Shown: piece by piece, positions 1 to 5,327 of the stretch | Numbering within the stretch: the stretch's first letter is position 1 | How the letters are laid out: each line of letters begins with the position of its first letter | Assembly: GCA_016763165.1 (NCBI GenBank) | Contig: JAESUJ010000039.1 | Coordinates: 1-7,521, forward strand | Direction of reading: 5' to 3' | Source of the DNA: Candidatus Babeliales bacterium | GTDB taxonomy: Bacteria; Babelota; Babeliae; Babelales; CAZZPM01 | Length of the DNA: 7,521 nucleotides | Notes under the pieces: generated by a model | What the model was told of the DNA's origin: nothing | The model's input: only the letters and a program-made list of their open reading frames with translations | Database searches by the model: none | Position numbers and translations under genes: made by a program

Positions 1-1003
1 ATTTGGTTCCAACATCTGCTCCGTCAAGGTAGCTAAGTAACGCTGATAGCTTAGGATTGACCCCTCTGATTGGTTCGACTTCATATCCGCCTGCTCCGTC
101 ATCAAATGGGAAATTCCCACCTATGATTTGTTGGTAACGCGTTAATTGTTCCATGATAGTGCTGACTGTTAGCTCACTATCGCCCTGCACTGCGACCATT
201 TCGTCTTTCAACGTTTTAATCGCGGCTAATTGTTCTCTAGTAAGGTCGACCGTCAACGAGTCATAGTCATTAGGCGGAAGATTTGGCATTGCTTCTTTCT
301 TGGTCACTTGGTCAATGCGGTCACCTATCTTGTTCATCAAATCGTCTTCGAACTGGTAGCCAAGCACTTTTTTGCCTTGGAACCCGCCCATTATGCAATA
401 TCGATTCCTAAATACGAAGTAGGATTTGCAGTCAAGGATATTAGAATTGAGAAACCTCATTTGGGCATACAAATCGTGGAGTCCTTGCGTTACGGGCGTA
501 CCAGTTAGGATTAGGCGGTACTCGCTTAAGCCCCCGATATCGTAGCATTTTTTGGTTCTTCCACTTTTGTCGTTCTTGATTCCTGTAGACTCGTCTATCA
601 CTGACATACACTGGAATTTCTTCAAAAAGTCGTGCGCCATCAAATGCGCTTGCCCCTGCGATAATGCTTCTATTCCCAAGACCATGACAGGTAATGACTT
701 TGCATCCAAGCTGTCCAACCAACGCTCGAATTTTTTCTTGCAGCCTGCCGTGACCACAAATGAGGATATATCTATTGGACTCCATTGCTCTAACTCCCTT
801 GTCCATACGTTTTTAATCGGACTAGGACATACAATGACTAACCCGTTTATTTGACCTTTTTCGTATCTAGCAGCAGCTAAATTGATGGCCGTGTAAGTTT
901 TACCTGAGCGCATCGCATGAAAGAATGCAAATTCTTTATGTGGCCAAGCTTTTTTGAGCGCTCTAACTTGATGTGGGCGCGGTGTGCCGATGTACTTATG
1001 CAT
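1..1003 (-). CDS. SNF2/DEAD-like helicase (C-terminus beyond window)
   Basis: This is the N-terminal 334 residues of a superfamily 2 helicase of the SNF2-like type common in phage genomes. The frame stays open to the left edge, so the second RecA-like lobe is missing here. Visible motifs in order are a Q-like RPHQ at residues 9-12, Walker A AMRSGKT at 30-36, motif Ia VIVCP at 56-60, Walker B/motif II VIDES at 135-139 and motif III LTGTP at 166-170. Such proteins use ATP to move along duplex DNA and in phages are usually linked to replication or recombination; the exact role here is inferred. The start ATG at 1003-1001 overlaps the end of HNH gene 1 by 8 bp, which suggests coupled translation; a GAGG lies about 9 bases upstream. 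It is probably the last gene seen of the unit driven from 2142-2170. The family call is firm. Confidence 0.9.
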   Translation of the reverse strand, partial: MHKYIGTPRPHQVRALKKAWPHKEFAFFHAMRSGKTYTAINLAAARYEKGQINGLVIVCPSPIKNVWTRELEQWSPIDISSFVVTAGCKKKFERWLDSLDAKSLPVMVLGIEALSQGQAHLMAHDFLKKFQCMSVIDESTGIKNDKSGRTKKCYDIGGLSEYRLILTGTPVTQGLHDLYAQMRFLNSNILDCKSYFVFRNRYCIMGGFQGKKVLGYQFEDDLMNKIGDRIDQVTKKEAMPNLPPNDYDSLTVDLTREQLAAIKTLKDEMVAVQGDSELTVSTIMEQLTRYQQIIGGNFPFDDGAGGYEVEPIRGVNPKLSALLSYLDGADVGTK

Positions 1004-1364
1004 TATAGTCGCCCTCATCATATGATTTAATGCAATGGCAGTTGGCGCACAAGAGTTGGAATAATTTTCTATTTTCTCGTATGAAGCGCCAATATGCTCT
1101 TCTACAAGAAAATGACTTCCTATGTGCGTTACCCTCTCCTGCTTGTATATGGTCGATTTGCAGTACGCGAACGTCGCTGTTCCCACACTTGTCGCACTCT
1201 CCACCCAAATCCTTCAATAGTTTGATGCGATTCACTCGTCTCGATTCGGATTTTCGGGCATTGGTACAAGTTTTACAAGAGGACTGCTTGCCGTCGTTGT
1301 TTCTTTTGTCGGCATGATATTCAGAATACGGTTTCGATACGCCGCATTTGGTACATTCTTTCAT
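996..1364 (-). CDS. HNH endonuclease 1
   Basis: A 122-aa HNH-family nuclease. An N-terminal zinc knuckle is formed by C4, C7, C30 and C33. The HNH core has a second zinc site (C57, C60, C106, C109) and the catalytic set D71-H72, N108 and H110 in the motifs LQIDHI and LLCANCH. The start is supported by AGGAGG at 1372-1377, seven bases upstream. No promoter of its own was seen, so it is probably co-transcribed with the 198-aa gene upstream. It overlaps the helicase start by 8 bp. The fold cuts DNA and is typical of free-standing homing endonucleases, but also of packaging-associated nucleases. It is clearly related to HNH endonuclease 2 at 6529-6963. Insertion of a mobile endonuclease between two phage genes is the likeliest origin; that is inference. 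Confidence 0.9.
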   Translation of the reverse strand: MKECTKCGVSKPYSEYHADKRNNDGKQSSCKTCTNARKSESRRVNRIKLLKDLGGECDKCGNSDVRVLQIDHIQAGEGNAHRKSFSCRRAYWRFIRENRKLFQLLCANCHCIKSYDEGDYNA

Positions 1365-1460
1365 GGGTTGCCCTCCTAGGCAGTTGGGGTGTCACTTGAG
1401 TTAACGATCCAAGGACAGACGGCAAGTAATTTATAAACCGCAAATTGCTAGGCGGGGTGT

Positions 1461-1489
1461 ATCGACACGCTCATATGAGGTCTGTCGAT
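1461..1489. repeat. Inverted repeat after the 198-aa gene
   Basis: Perfect 7-bp arms ATCGACA (1461-1467) and TGTCGAT (1483-1489) enclose a second small dyad, CTC-ATAT-GAG. In the leftward RNA it begins about five bases after the stop codon of the 198-aa gene. It has no U tract, so a classical intrinsic terminator is not supported. It could be an RNA-stabilising or processing hairpin between that gene and HNH endonuclease 1. The remaining bases of the gap (1365-1460) show only the HNH ribosome binding site. Confidence 0.5.
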
Positions 1490-1494
1490 TCGGG

Positions 1495-2091
1495 CTACGC
1501 TTTTTCTTTAGCTTCCTTTTCTTTAGCGGCAGCTTTCTTTTCTGCTTCTTTAGCTTTCGCTTCGTCAGCTTTCACTTTAGCGGCAGCAGCTTCTTTTGCA
1601 CTAGCATCGATAGCTTTACGTATTGGAGCAGCAACTTTCGCTAAACGCTCAGCGCCCGTTTGGCCAACTTTAGGCAACGCAAGCAACGCTTTTTCGATTT
1701 TGCTATTGGCTGACTTTTTGCCTTTATCGTCAGTAGTGATGGCGTCATTGAAATCACGAACCACTTTATTAGCAGCTTCGATTTTTTCATTTTTAGCTTC
1801 AACTTTAGAAGTAGCGCCGTCGATTTTACTAATGGCACCACGGATGCGGTTACCTAAGTTCATACGTTGTTGGCCTGCGTTCAAATGTTCGTACTTAGCT
1901 TCTAAATCAGCTTGTTCAACATTTAACATTGCAGCAGCGATAAGGTAAACTTGTACCAATGTAGCGCCCGCTAATGCGGTAGCAATTGGGTCGCCGTTGT
2001 GATGGCTAGCGCCACCTGCAGCTGTGCGGGTTTTGGTGTATTTTTCAGTTGGAATTGTGATTTTTACGGCTTCTTTAGCTTGTTCAGTCAT
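1495..2091 (-). CDS. Hypothetical phage protein, HNGD/RMNxGNxIRG domain plus Ala/Lys/Glu-rich tail
   Basis: A 198-aa protein whose function I do not recognise. Residues 18-87 form a domain shared with the 183-aa product at 5561-6112: about 35 of 70 positions are identical without gaps, including HNGD (31-34), ALAG (39-42), AKY (65-67) and RMNLGNRIRG (76-85). The rest (88-198) is rich in Ala, Lys and Glu, ending in a long low-complexity, probably helical stretch resembling histone-H1-like or TolA-like tails. The start is fixed by GGAG at 2098-2101, six bases upstream, and by the strong promoter at 2142-2170. It is first in a unit that probably continues into HNH endonuclease 1 and the helicase. 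A nucleic-acid-binding role would fit the basic helical tail but is only a guess. Confidence 0.85.
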   Translation of the reverse strand: MTEQAKEAVKITIPTEKYTKTRTAAGGASHHNGDPIATALAGATLVQVYLIAAAMLNVEQADLEAKYEHLNAGQQRMNLGNRIRGAISKIDGATSKVEAKNEKIEAANKVVRDFNDAITTDDKGKKSANSKIEKALLALPKVGQTGAERLAKVAAPIRKAIDASAKEAAAAKVKADEAKAKEAEKKAAAKEKEAKEKA

Positions 2092-2116
2092 GATATGCTC
2101 CTTTGAGCGTTGGGGT

Positions 2117-2129
2117 GGCGTGATTCGCC
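2117..2129 (-). promoter_or_regulatory. 5'-leader stem-loop of the 198-aa unit
   Basis: A 4-bp stem GGCG/CGCC with a 5-base loop begins about 12 bases after the -10 hexamer, so close to the predicted RNA start. It is the weakest of four such leader hairpins on the leftward strand. Confidence 0.4.
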
Positions 2130-2141
2130 GTGACAGTACCT

Positions 2142-2170
2142 ATTATAACATGTAGGCTCGGAGTTGTCAA
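2142..2170 (-). promoter_or_regulatory. Consensus sigma70-type promoter of the 198-aa unit
   Basis: On the minus strand TTGACA (2170-2165) and TATAAT (2147-2142) are separated by exactly 17 bp. A TGT directly before the -10 gives an extended -10 element. The -35 is preceded by GGGG, as in the other three leftward promoters. The stretch around the -35, GGGGTTGACAACTCC, is a near-palindrome, so a repressor could bind there. Confidence 0.9.
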
Positions 2171-2187
2171 CCCCAAGCCATATGATG

Positions 2188-2210
2188 TGCCTGTGAACAG
2201 TCGACGATTC
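2188..2210. repeat. 23-bp element, copy A
   Basis: It matches the element at 3595-3617 in 20 of 23 positions and contains GTCGACGATTC with the palindrome GTCGAC. It lies one base past the stop codon of the 41-aa gene and about 18 bp before the next -35 box. A boundary, termination or protein-binding role is possible but unproven. Confidence 0.5.
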
Positions 2211-2211
2211 G

Positions 2212-2337
2212 CTATCGTTTAGCTTGCTCGCGAGCTTCTCTTACACGTCGCTTCTCTCTATTGTGCTTCTTTAAGTCAAAATTCTCGCCCGACAGAATGC
2301 CCAATTGCTTGGGGGTTTTGGTGTTTTGCTTTTTCAT
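2212..2337 (-). CDS. 41-aa basic peptide
   Basis: A small ORF beginning MKKQNTKTPKQLG and ending in a Lys/Arg/Glu-rich helix (residues 22-41). The start is supported by GGAG embedded in the end of the upstream gene, six bases before the ATG. It starts one base after the stop of the 257-aa gene, so translation is probably coupled. It is the last gene of the unit driven from 3372-3400, and its stop is directly followed by the 23-bp repeated element. The function is unknown; the charge pattern would suit nucleic-acid or protein binding, which is inference only. Confidence 0.65.
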   Translation of the reverse strand: MKKQNTKTPKQLGILSGENFDLKKHNREKRRVREAREQAKR

Positions 2338-2338
2338 G

Positions 2339-3112
2339 TTATTCTCCGTAAAAGTTCATTAGACGGTTGTAGGCTTTAGTAAGTATCGCCTCTTGGTCTG
2401 GTTTAAGTTCAAATTCCTTGCCCGTAGTGTACATGTTGTAGACTGCGTTCACTACGTCTTCGTTTGGAATGCCTTCAGCAAATGGTGGAATACCGAATAC
2501 GACCCAAGCAAGCTCGTCTGTCATCCTTGGCACTGAATTCTTGCGAGCAAACGCTATGCGAATCGGCAACGTTTTCTGCAGGACGTCGTTATACTGAGCA
2601 TCATCAAAGGTCGTGTTATCTTGGTCACGTGCCACTTGATTCTCTTTACCCTTAGCGGCTTTGTCATTGGCGACTTCCACTTCAGATTTTGGCTCTTCGC
2701 CCTTGACTTCCTTGCGTACTTCTTTTTGGCTCGGCGTCTCACCCTTGTCAATTTTCTCTTCTACGGCGGCAATCACCGATTCGGGTGCTGCTAGAAGTTC
2801 AAATATCGTACTAGTGGGCAAGTTATCGAGAATCTTGTCGGTAATGCGACCCGTTTCGTGACCCCTTGCTAAGGCCATCAGCTTGGTAGCAGTCTGTCTA
2901 GAACCAATAGGTGTGCACTCCTGACGCCACTGACCGAACTCCTTATCGCCCTTGAATTCTGCTCTTGCATGTAACAACAGACGTCCAACTTCAATCTGCT
3001 TACGTGCCATGAACTTGACCGTTTCATTGTGGTGACGGTGAATGTCAATAGCGTGTTTAGCTAGGACGTCTTCGCTATTCACGTCCCTGTATATCTCTAA
3101 ATCTGTAGTCAT
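2339..3112 (-). CDS. DUF3102-like phage protein
   Basis: A 257-aa protein. Residues about 20-85 resemble the DUF3102 family found in phages and plasmids: the pattern is IEVGRLLLHARAEF, then FGQWRQ, then a Ser/Arg turn and TKLMALA. The function of that family is not established; some members look ParB-like or DNA-binding. A central segment (about 125-165) is highly charged and probably disordered. The C-terminal part (about 170-257) is a separate unrecognised domain with LAWVVFGIPPF and VVNAVYNMY. The start codon shares one base with the stop of the 72-aa gene (TAATG), indicating coupling, and the 41-aa gene follows after one base. The family assignment rests on recalled pattern and is moderately sure; the ORF itself is firm. 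Confidence 0.85.
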   Translation of the reverse strand: MTTDLEIYRDVNSEDVLAKHAIDIHRHHNETVKFMARKQIEVGRLLLHARAEFKGDKEFGQWRQECTPIGSRQTATKLMALARGHETGRITDKILDNLPTSTIFELLAAPESVIAAVEEKIDKGETPSQKEVRKEVKGEEPKSEVEVANDKAAKGKENQVARDQDNTTFDDAQYNDVLQKTLPIRIAFARKNSVPRMTDELAWVVFGIPPFAEGIPNEDVVNAVYNMYTTGKEFELKPDQEAILTKAYNRLMNFYGE

Positions 3113-3330
3113 TACGATATCGCCTTACTAATTAAAATGCGGATTTGTGCTGTCATGGCTGCTTCAATAACAATCTCTTGCTCAATCGGCGAGAAATCCA
3201 GTTGTTGCAAATGCTTAGCTATTTTACGCGGTAGCATGTCATCCATTCCTTGCGGGACGATTTCCACTCCATCCTCATCTTGACGGACATCGAAGCCCAT
3301 ATCCTTAAGTTTCTGAAATTCTAATCTCAT
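3112..3330 (-). CDS. Hypothetical protein, 72 aa
   Basis: First gene of the unit driven from 3372-3400. It has TGGAG six bases before the ATG and a stop that overlaps the next start by one base. The product has an acidic N-terminal half (GFDVRQDEDGVEIVPQ) and a helical C-terminal half. No family is recognised. Its tight coupling to the DUF3102-like gene suggests the two products act together, but that is inference. Confidence 0.8.
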   Translation of the reverse strand: MRLEFQKLKDMGFDVRQDEDGVEIVPQGMDDMLPRKIAKHLQQLDFSPIEQEIVIEAAMTAQIRILISKAIS

Positions 3331-3346
3331 GGTTTACTCCAGTTGT

Positions 3347-3363
3347 GGCCACCGAATGTGACC
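3347..3363 (-). promoter_or_regulatory. 5'-leader stem-loop of the 72-aa unit
   Basis: A 6-bp stem GGUCAC/GUGGCC (one G-U pair) with a 5-base loop starts about eight bases after the -10 hexamer, at or next to the predicted first RNA base. It is similar in size and place to the hairpins at 5269-5285 and 6134-6152. Confidence 0.55.
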
Positions 3364-3371
3364 GAATCGTT

Positions 3372-3400
3372 ATTATAACATGTAGTCTAGGGTCTGTCAA
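3372..3400 (-). promoter_or_regulatory. Consensus sigma70-type promoter of the 72-aa/DUF3102-like unit
   Basis: TTGACA (3400-3395) and TATAAT (3377-3372) are 17 bp apart on the minus strand, with TGT before the -10 and GGGG before the -35. The spacer shares CTACATGT with the promoter at 2142-2170. Confidence 0.9.
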
Positions 3401-3408
3401 CCCCAACA

Positions 3409-3489
3409 CTACTCTCCGCTAGGCACGGTGTATAGGAATACGAAAACTCCGACTATGAACACCCACCTTAAAATCATTAAATCATACAT
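3409..3489 (-). CDS. 26-aa single-span membrane peptide
   Basis: A tiny ORF reading MYDLMILRWVFIVGVFVFLY and then TVPSGE. It is almost entirely one hydrophobic helix (about residues 4-20). GGAG at 3498-3501 stands eight bases before the ATG. It lies 127 bp after the 52-aa gene and ends nine bases before the next -35 box. No promoter of its own was seen, so it is probably read from the unit above. The small size makes the call uncertain, but the clean ribosome binding site and hydrophobic composition favour a real gene. Confidence 0.5.
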   Translation of the reverse strand: MYDLMILRWVFIVGVFVFLYTVPSGE

Positions 3490-3573
3490 ATCTCATACTC
3501 CAGTTTCTCCGCGCCCCGACGGGACACTCGGATAGAGCCATGGTATATGTGCCCCATCCGACTGTCTCGTGTA

Positions 3574-3610
3574 CGACGGCGAGCCACGGCGGTATGCCCG
3601 TGACCCGTCG
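3574..3610 (-). promoter_or_regulatory. Nested GC-rich stem-loop after the 52-aa gene
   Basis: In the leftward RNA, CGACGG pairs with CCGTCG (6 bp), and inside it CACGG pairs with CCGTG (5 bp). It begins seven bases after the 52-aa stop codon. No U tract follows, so it is only a weak terminator candidate; it could protect or process the RNA end. The rest of the gap (3490-3573) shows nothing beyond the ribosome binding site of the 26-aa peptide. Confidence 0.4.
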
Positions 3611-3617
3611 ACGATTC
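3595..3617. repeat. 23-bp element, copy B
   Basis: Second copy of the element at 2188-2210 (20 of 23 identical). Its end overlaps the last base of the 52-aa stop codon and it partly forms the stem-loop at 3574-3610. Confidence 0.5.
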
Positions 3618-3775
3618 TAGCCGTCTATCTCCTCTTGCCACATCCCATCTAGGCTTATGCCTCGTTTTTGTATAAAATACGCTGCTGATTCGCGCATTTC
3701 TTCCATCGTGCCCTCCACGATAAACGAATCAGCAGTTCCGTCGTCCCATGTAAAGTGAACTCTTACCTTCGCCAT
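3617..3775 (-). CDS. Hypothetical protein, 52 aa
   Basis: Reads MAKVRVHFTWDDGTADSFIV and continues to a C-terminal QEEIDG. The N-terminal part looks like a beta hairpin and residues about 22-38 like a helix (EEMRESAAYFI). No family is recognised. The start shares one base with the stop of the 54-aa gene (TAATG), and GGAGG lies eight bases upstream. It is the last of the overlapping genes in the unit driven from 5299-5327. Confidence 0.75.
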   Translation of the reverse strand: MAKVRVHFTWDDGTADSFIVEGTMEEMRESAAYFIQKRGISLDGMWQEEIDG

Positions 3776-3939
3776 TATTTATCCTCCTCTATGACTTCTA
3801 CTGTTTTGACTAGGACGCCCTCCAATAGGAAGTCATCGCGTATCGTGCTTTCTGTACGGAATGCCGAGCGTGTCAACTGCATCATCACGTGACCGTTTAC
3901 CGTACTATTTGGCGCTTCAATCGTTATTACGTATTTCAT
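3775..3939 (-). CDS. Hypothetical protein, 54 aa
   Basis: Reads MKYVITIEAPNSTVNGHVMM and ends LLEGVLVKTVEVIEEDK. The alternating hydrophobic pattern at both ends suggests a small beta-rich protein. Its ATG overlaps the stop of the 80-aa gene by 4 bp (ATGA), and its stop overlaps the next start by 1 bp. No family is recognised. Translation probably depends on the genes upstream. Confidence 0.75.
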   Translation of the reverse strand: MKYVITIEAPNSTVNGHVMMQLTRSAFRTESTIRDDFLLEGVLVKTVEVIEEDK

Positions 3940-4178
3940 CCTATTAGCCCCGAACGTCTAAGGTAAACTTCAATGCGGATTTGACCCAAAGTGGACTTGG
4001 TGACTAGAACACAGCGTGTACGCCCCATCATCCCACTAATCACCGTCCCGTACATGCCCACTGTTGGGTCTACAGTCCCAAGGGCTGTGCGTAGTGCCTG
4101 TGGTGTGAACTCATCATGGGCAGTGTCAATCTCATAAATGTGACCAGTACGGTCGTTAGTCTCTGCTAAAAATCTCAT
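3936..4178 (-). CDS. Hypothetical protein, 80 aa
   Basis: Begins MRFLAETNDRTGHIYEIDTA; the C-terminal half has hydrophobic beta-like segments (GTVISGMMG, RCVLVTK, QIRIEVYL). No family is recognised. The frame is open upstream to 4283, but the ATG at 4178-4176 is chosen because it overlaps the stop of the pentapeptide-repeat frame as ATGA and has AGGAG at 4187-4191, eight bases away. This 4-bp overlap is informative: reinitiation here expects ribosomes to end at 4175, which the frameshift at 4407 would prevent. Confidence 0.8.
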   Translation of the reverse strand: MRFLAETNDRTGHIYEIDTAHDEFTPQALRTALGTVDPTVGMYGTVISGMMGRTRCVLVTKSTLGQIRIEVYLRRSGLIG

Positions 4179-4406
4179 TTCATTATCTCCTGTAATATAG
4201 GCTTCCACTTGCCCCACCATTCTAAAGCTTGGCAATCCATGACGTTGATTTCCTTGTCCGTGAATCCTTGCCACTCCTCCCAAGTATGTCGTTGGCAGCC
4301 GATTTGAACGTCATGTTCTGTGTATGTGACTGTGTAAGCACCTGACTGGATTGTTTTTACTTCCCCATTGTTTCCTGTGCAACCCCAAAGGTCAGCCCCT
4401 CTAAGG
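4175..4406 (-). pseudogene. Displaced C-terminal module of the pentapeptide-repeat protein
   Basis: In the +1 frame relative to the repeat gene, the sequence runs on from two further repeats (ANLRG, ADLWG) into a 68-residue tail beginning CTGNNGEVKTIQSG, with QIGCQRHTWEEWQGF, and ending PILQEIMK. I recognise this tail as the usual C-terminal region of many phage pentapeptide-repeat proteins, so it belongs to the gene upstream. It is cut off by the stop at 4409-4407. It has no start signal of its own; the only way to read it as a separate gene uses a TTG near 4792 and a meaningless Leu-rich frame. It is therefore a disconnected gene end, unless the frameshift is a sequencing error or is bypassed. 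Confidence 0.75.
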
Positions 4407-4769
4407 TTAGCCCCAAAGGTCAGCCCCTCTAAGGTCAGCCCCTCTAAGGTTAGCCCCACTAAGGTCAGCTCCTTCAAGGTTAGCCCCACTAAGGTCAGCT
4501 CCTTCAAGGTCAGCTCCTTCAAGGTCAGCTCCTTCAAGGTCAGCCCATTTAAGGTCAGCCCATTTAAGGTCAGCCCATTTAAGGTCAGCCCCTCTAAGAT
4601 AAGCCCCTTCAAGGTTAGCCCCTCTAAGATAAGCCCATTTAAGATAAGCCCATTTAAGATAAGCCCCACTAAGGTCAGCCCCACTAAGGTCAGCCCCACT
4701 AAGATAAGCCCCACTAAGGTCAGCCCCACTAAGATAAGCCCCACTAAGATAAGCCCCTCTAAGATTAGC
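4382..4769 (-). repeat. 15-bp tandem repeat array (26 units) encoding pentapeptides
   Basis: Twenty-six tandem units of 15 bp, one of them 2 bp short, encode A(D/N/Y)LXX. The core GGCT-NAN-CTT is nearly constant and variation is mostly in the codon for D (GAC), Y (TAT) or N (AAC/AAT) and in the last two residues (SG, EG, RG, KW, WG). The DNA-level uniformity points to recent expansion or homogenisation. Because the unit is a multiple of three and lacks stops, other frames are also open through it, giving artefact ORFs on both strands. Confidence 0.95.
4383..4438 (-). repeat. 28-bp imperfect tandem duplication causing a frameshift
   Basis: Positions 4383-4410 and 4411-4438 are identical in 27 of 28 bases (difference at 4408 against 4436). 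Both copies start with CCCC on the plus strand, so slippage between G4 tracts explains them. Twenty-eight is not a multiple of three; the extra copy shifts the frame and brings in the stop TAA at 4409-4407. Removing one copy leaves 642 nt from 4844 to 4175, an intact 213-aa frame. Confidence 0.9.
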
Positions 4770-4844
4770 CTGCGCTCCTGTTGTGGGGTCAAGTAACCAT
4801 TTTGCGTGTTCCTGTAGTACCGCCTTCAATTTATCTGTGTTCAT
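4407..4844 (-). CDS. Pentapeptide-repeat protein (frameshifted, 145 aa as encoded)
   Basis: Residues 1-25 (beginning MNTDKLKAVLQEHAKWLLD) match the usual N-terminal helix of phage pentapeptide-repeat proteins. Residues 26-145 are 24 perfect A(D/N/Y)LXX repeats, which fold as a right-handed quadrilateral beta helix. The cellular role of the phage members is unknown; some bacterial members such as MfpA/Qnr mimic DNA and bind gyrase, but this one cannot be assigned to them. The start ATG overlaps the stop of the 39-aa gene as ATGA, with GGAG ten bases upstream. The frame ends early at 4409-4407 because of the 28-bp duplication, separating it from its normal C-terminal module. In the intact state it would be 213 aa and end at 4175. 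Confidence 0.85.
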   Translation of the reverse strand: MNTDKLKAVLQEHAKWLLDPTTGAQANLRGAYLSGAYLSGADLSGAYLSGADLSGADLSGAYLKWAYLKWAYLRGANLEGAYLRGADLKWADLKWADLKWADLEGADLEGADLEGADLSGANLEGADLSGANLRGADLRGADLWG

Positions 4845-4960
4845 TTTGGGTCGTCTCCTATTCTACGGTTGGGTTTAGGTTTATGTGTAAGTACCACGTA
4901 CAAGACCCAAACAACAAAAACTGTCAGTATGACTGCTAGTGTTTCATTTGAATTGTGCAC
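4841..4960 (-). CDS. 39-aa single-span membrane peptide (GTG start)
   Basis: Reads MHNSNETLAVILTVFVVWVL, then YVVLTHKPKPNRRIGDDPK. Residues about 8-25 form a strong transmembrane helix, and the basic KPKPNRR after it predicts a cytoplasmic C-terminus. The GTG start shares its G with the TAG stop of the 91-aa gene, and GGAG lies seven bases upstream. The stop overlaps the start of the pentapeptide-repeat gene by 4 bp. This exact fit on both sides is the main support. It is too short to assign; a holin-like or membrane-anchor role is possible but there is no lysis gene nearby. Confidence 0.7.
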   Translation of the reverse strand: MHNSNETLAVILTVFVVWVLYVVLTHKPKPNRRIGDDPK

Positions 4961-5235
4961 TATTGCGCTCCATCTATTGCAAGGAAGATGTCAAGCCAAA
5001 AATCTTGCCCTTGCGGTGTCGAGTCCCAAGCAAAAGCGTGTGGCAACTTACTTGACTGTTGGAACGAGGCTAGTGCGGGGGCTTGGAAGTTCATGTACGT
5101 CGCTGCCTCCTCGTTCACCGCTCTTACTCGTTCGACAAGTTGCGTATATCCAGCGGGGTCAGGCTTAATGCCGTCCTTGAGTCCTCGCTTTACGCCCTCA
5201 CTAAATTCTTCAAATTGCTCTACGTCTGATTTCAT
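4960..5235 (-). CDS. Hypothetical protein, 91 aa
   Basis: First gene of the unit driven from 5299-5327. It begins MKSDVEQFEEFSEGVKRGLK; residues about 5-20 and 30-60 look helical, and the C-terminus has aromatic residues (HAFAW, DFWLDIFLAI). The FSEGVKRGLKDG and HAFAWDS segments give the impression of a small phage protein also seen elsewhere, but I cannot name a family. The start at 5235 is chosen over in-frame upstream codons because GGAG stands seven bases before it and the longer frame would run through the promoter. The stop overlaps the GTG of the 39-aa gene. Confidence 0.8.
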   Translation of the reverse strand: MKSDVEQFEEFSEGVKRGLKDGIKPDPAGYTQLVERVRAVNEEAATYMNFQAPALASFQQSSKLPHAFAWDSTPQGQDFWLDIFLAIDGAQ

Positions 5236-5268
5236 GATGTTCTCCATTGTTGTTAAAGTGTTCCATAG

Positions 5269-5285
5269 GACGCCCACTGGACGCC
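5269..5285 (-). promoter_or_regulatory. 5'-leader stem-loop of the 91-aa unit
   Basis: GGCGUCC pairs with GGGCGUC (7 bp including two G-U pairs) around a 3-base loop. It begins about 13 bases after the -10, near the predicted RNA start. The segment also contains a 7-bp direct repeat, GGACGCC at 5268-5274 and 5279-5285 on the plus strand. Confidence 0.5.
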
Positions 5286-5298
5286 ATAGCAAGACTCT

Positions 5299-5327
5299 AT
5301 TATAGCACGTTCTGTAGCTCGTGTCAA
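5299..5327 (-). promoter_or_regulatory. Consensus sigma70-type promoter of the pentapeptide-repeat unit
   Basis: TTGACA (5327-5322) and TATAAT (5304-5299) are 17 bp apart on the minus strand, with TGC before the -10 and GGGG before the -35. It lies 64 bp upstream of the first start codon. Confidence 0.9.

Noticed and set aside
230..854. Plus- and minus-strand ORFs within 230-854
   Set aside because: Off-frame shadows of the helicase, whose motifs are continuous in the frame open to the left edge.
1002..1007. TATAAT on the minus strand at the helicase start
   Set aside because: It touches the start codon and has no -35 at proper distance, so it cannot drive the helicase.
4179..4283. N-terminal extension of the 80-aa protein
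   Set aside because: It overlaps the C-terminal module of the pentapeptide-repeat gene; the ATGA overlap start has a proper ribosome binding site.
4400..4415. Programmed ribosomal frameshifting to join the two pentapeptide-repeat frames
   Set aside because: The site CTT TGG GGC TAA would need a +1 slip with poor re-pairing (GGC to GCT), and the 28-bp duplication explains the shift more simply. Not fully excluded.
4175..4792. A 205-aa Leu-rich frame (GLTLVG-type repeats) running to the true C-terminal module
   Set aside because: It needs a TTG start without support; the repeat part is an off-frame reading of the pentapeptide array. Only its last part is real coding sequence.
4368..4796. A 142-aa plus-strand frame of KVSPS-type repeats
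   Set aside because: Antisense shadow of the 15-bp array, which is open in several frames because of its unit length.
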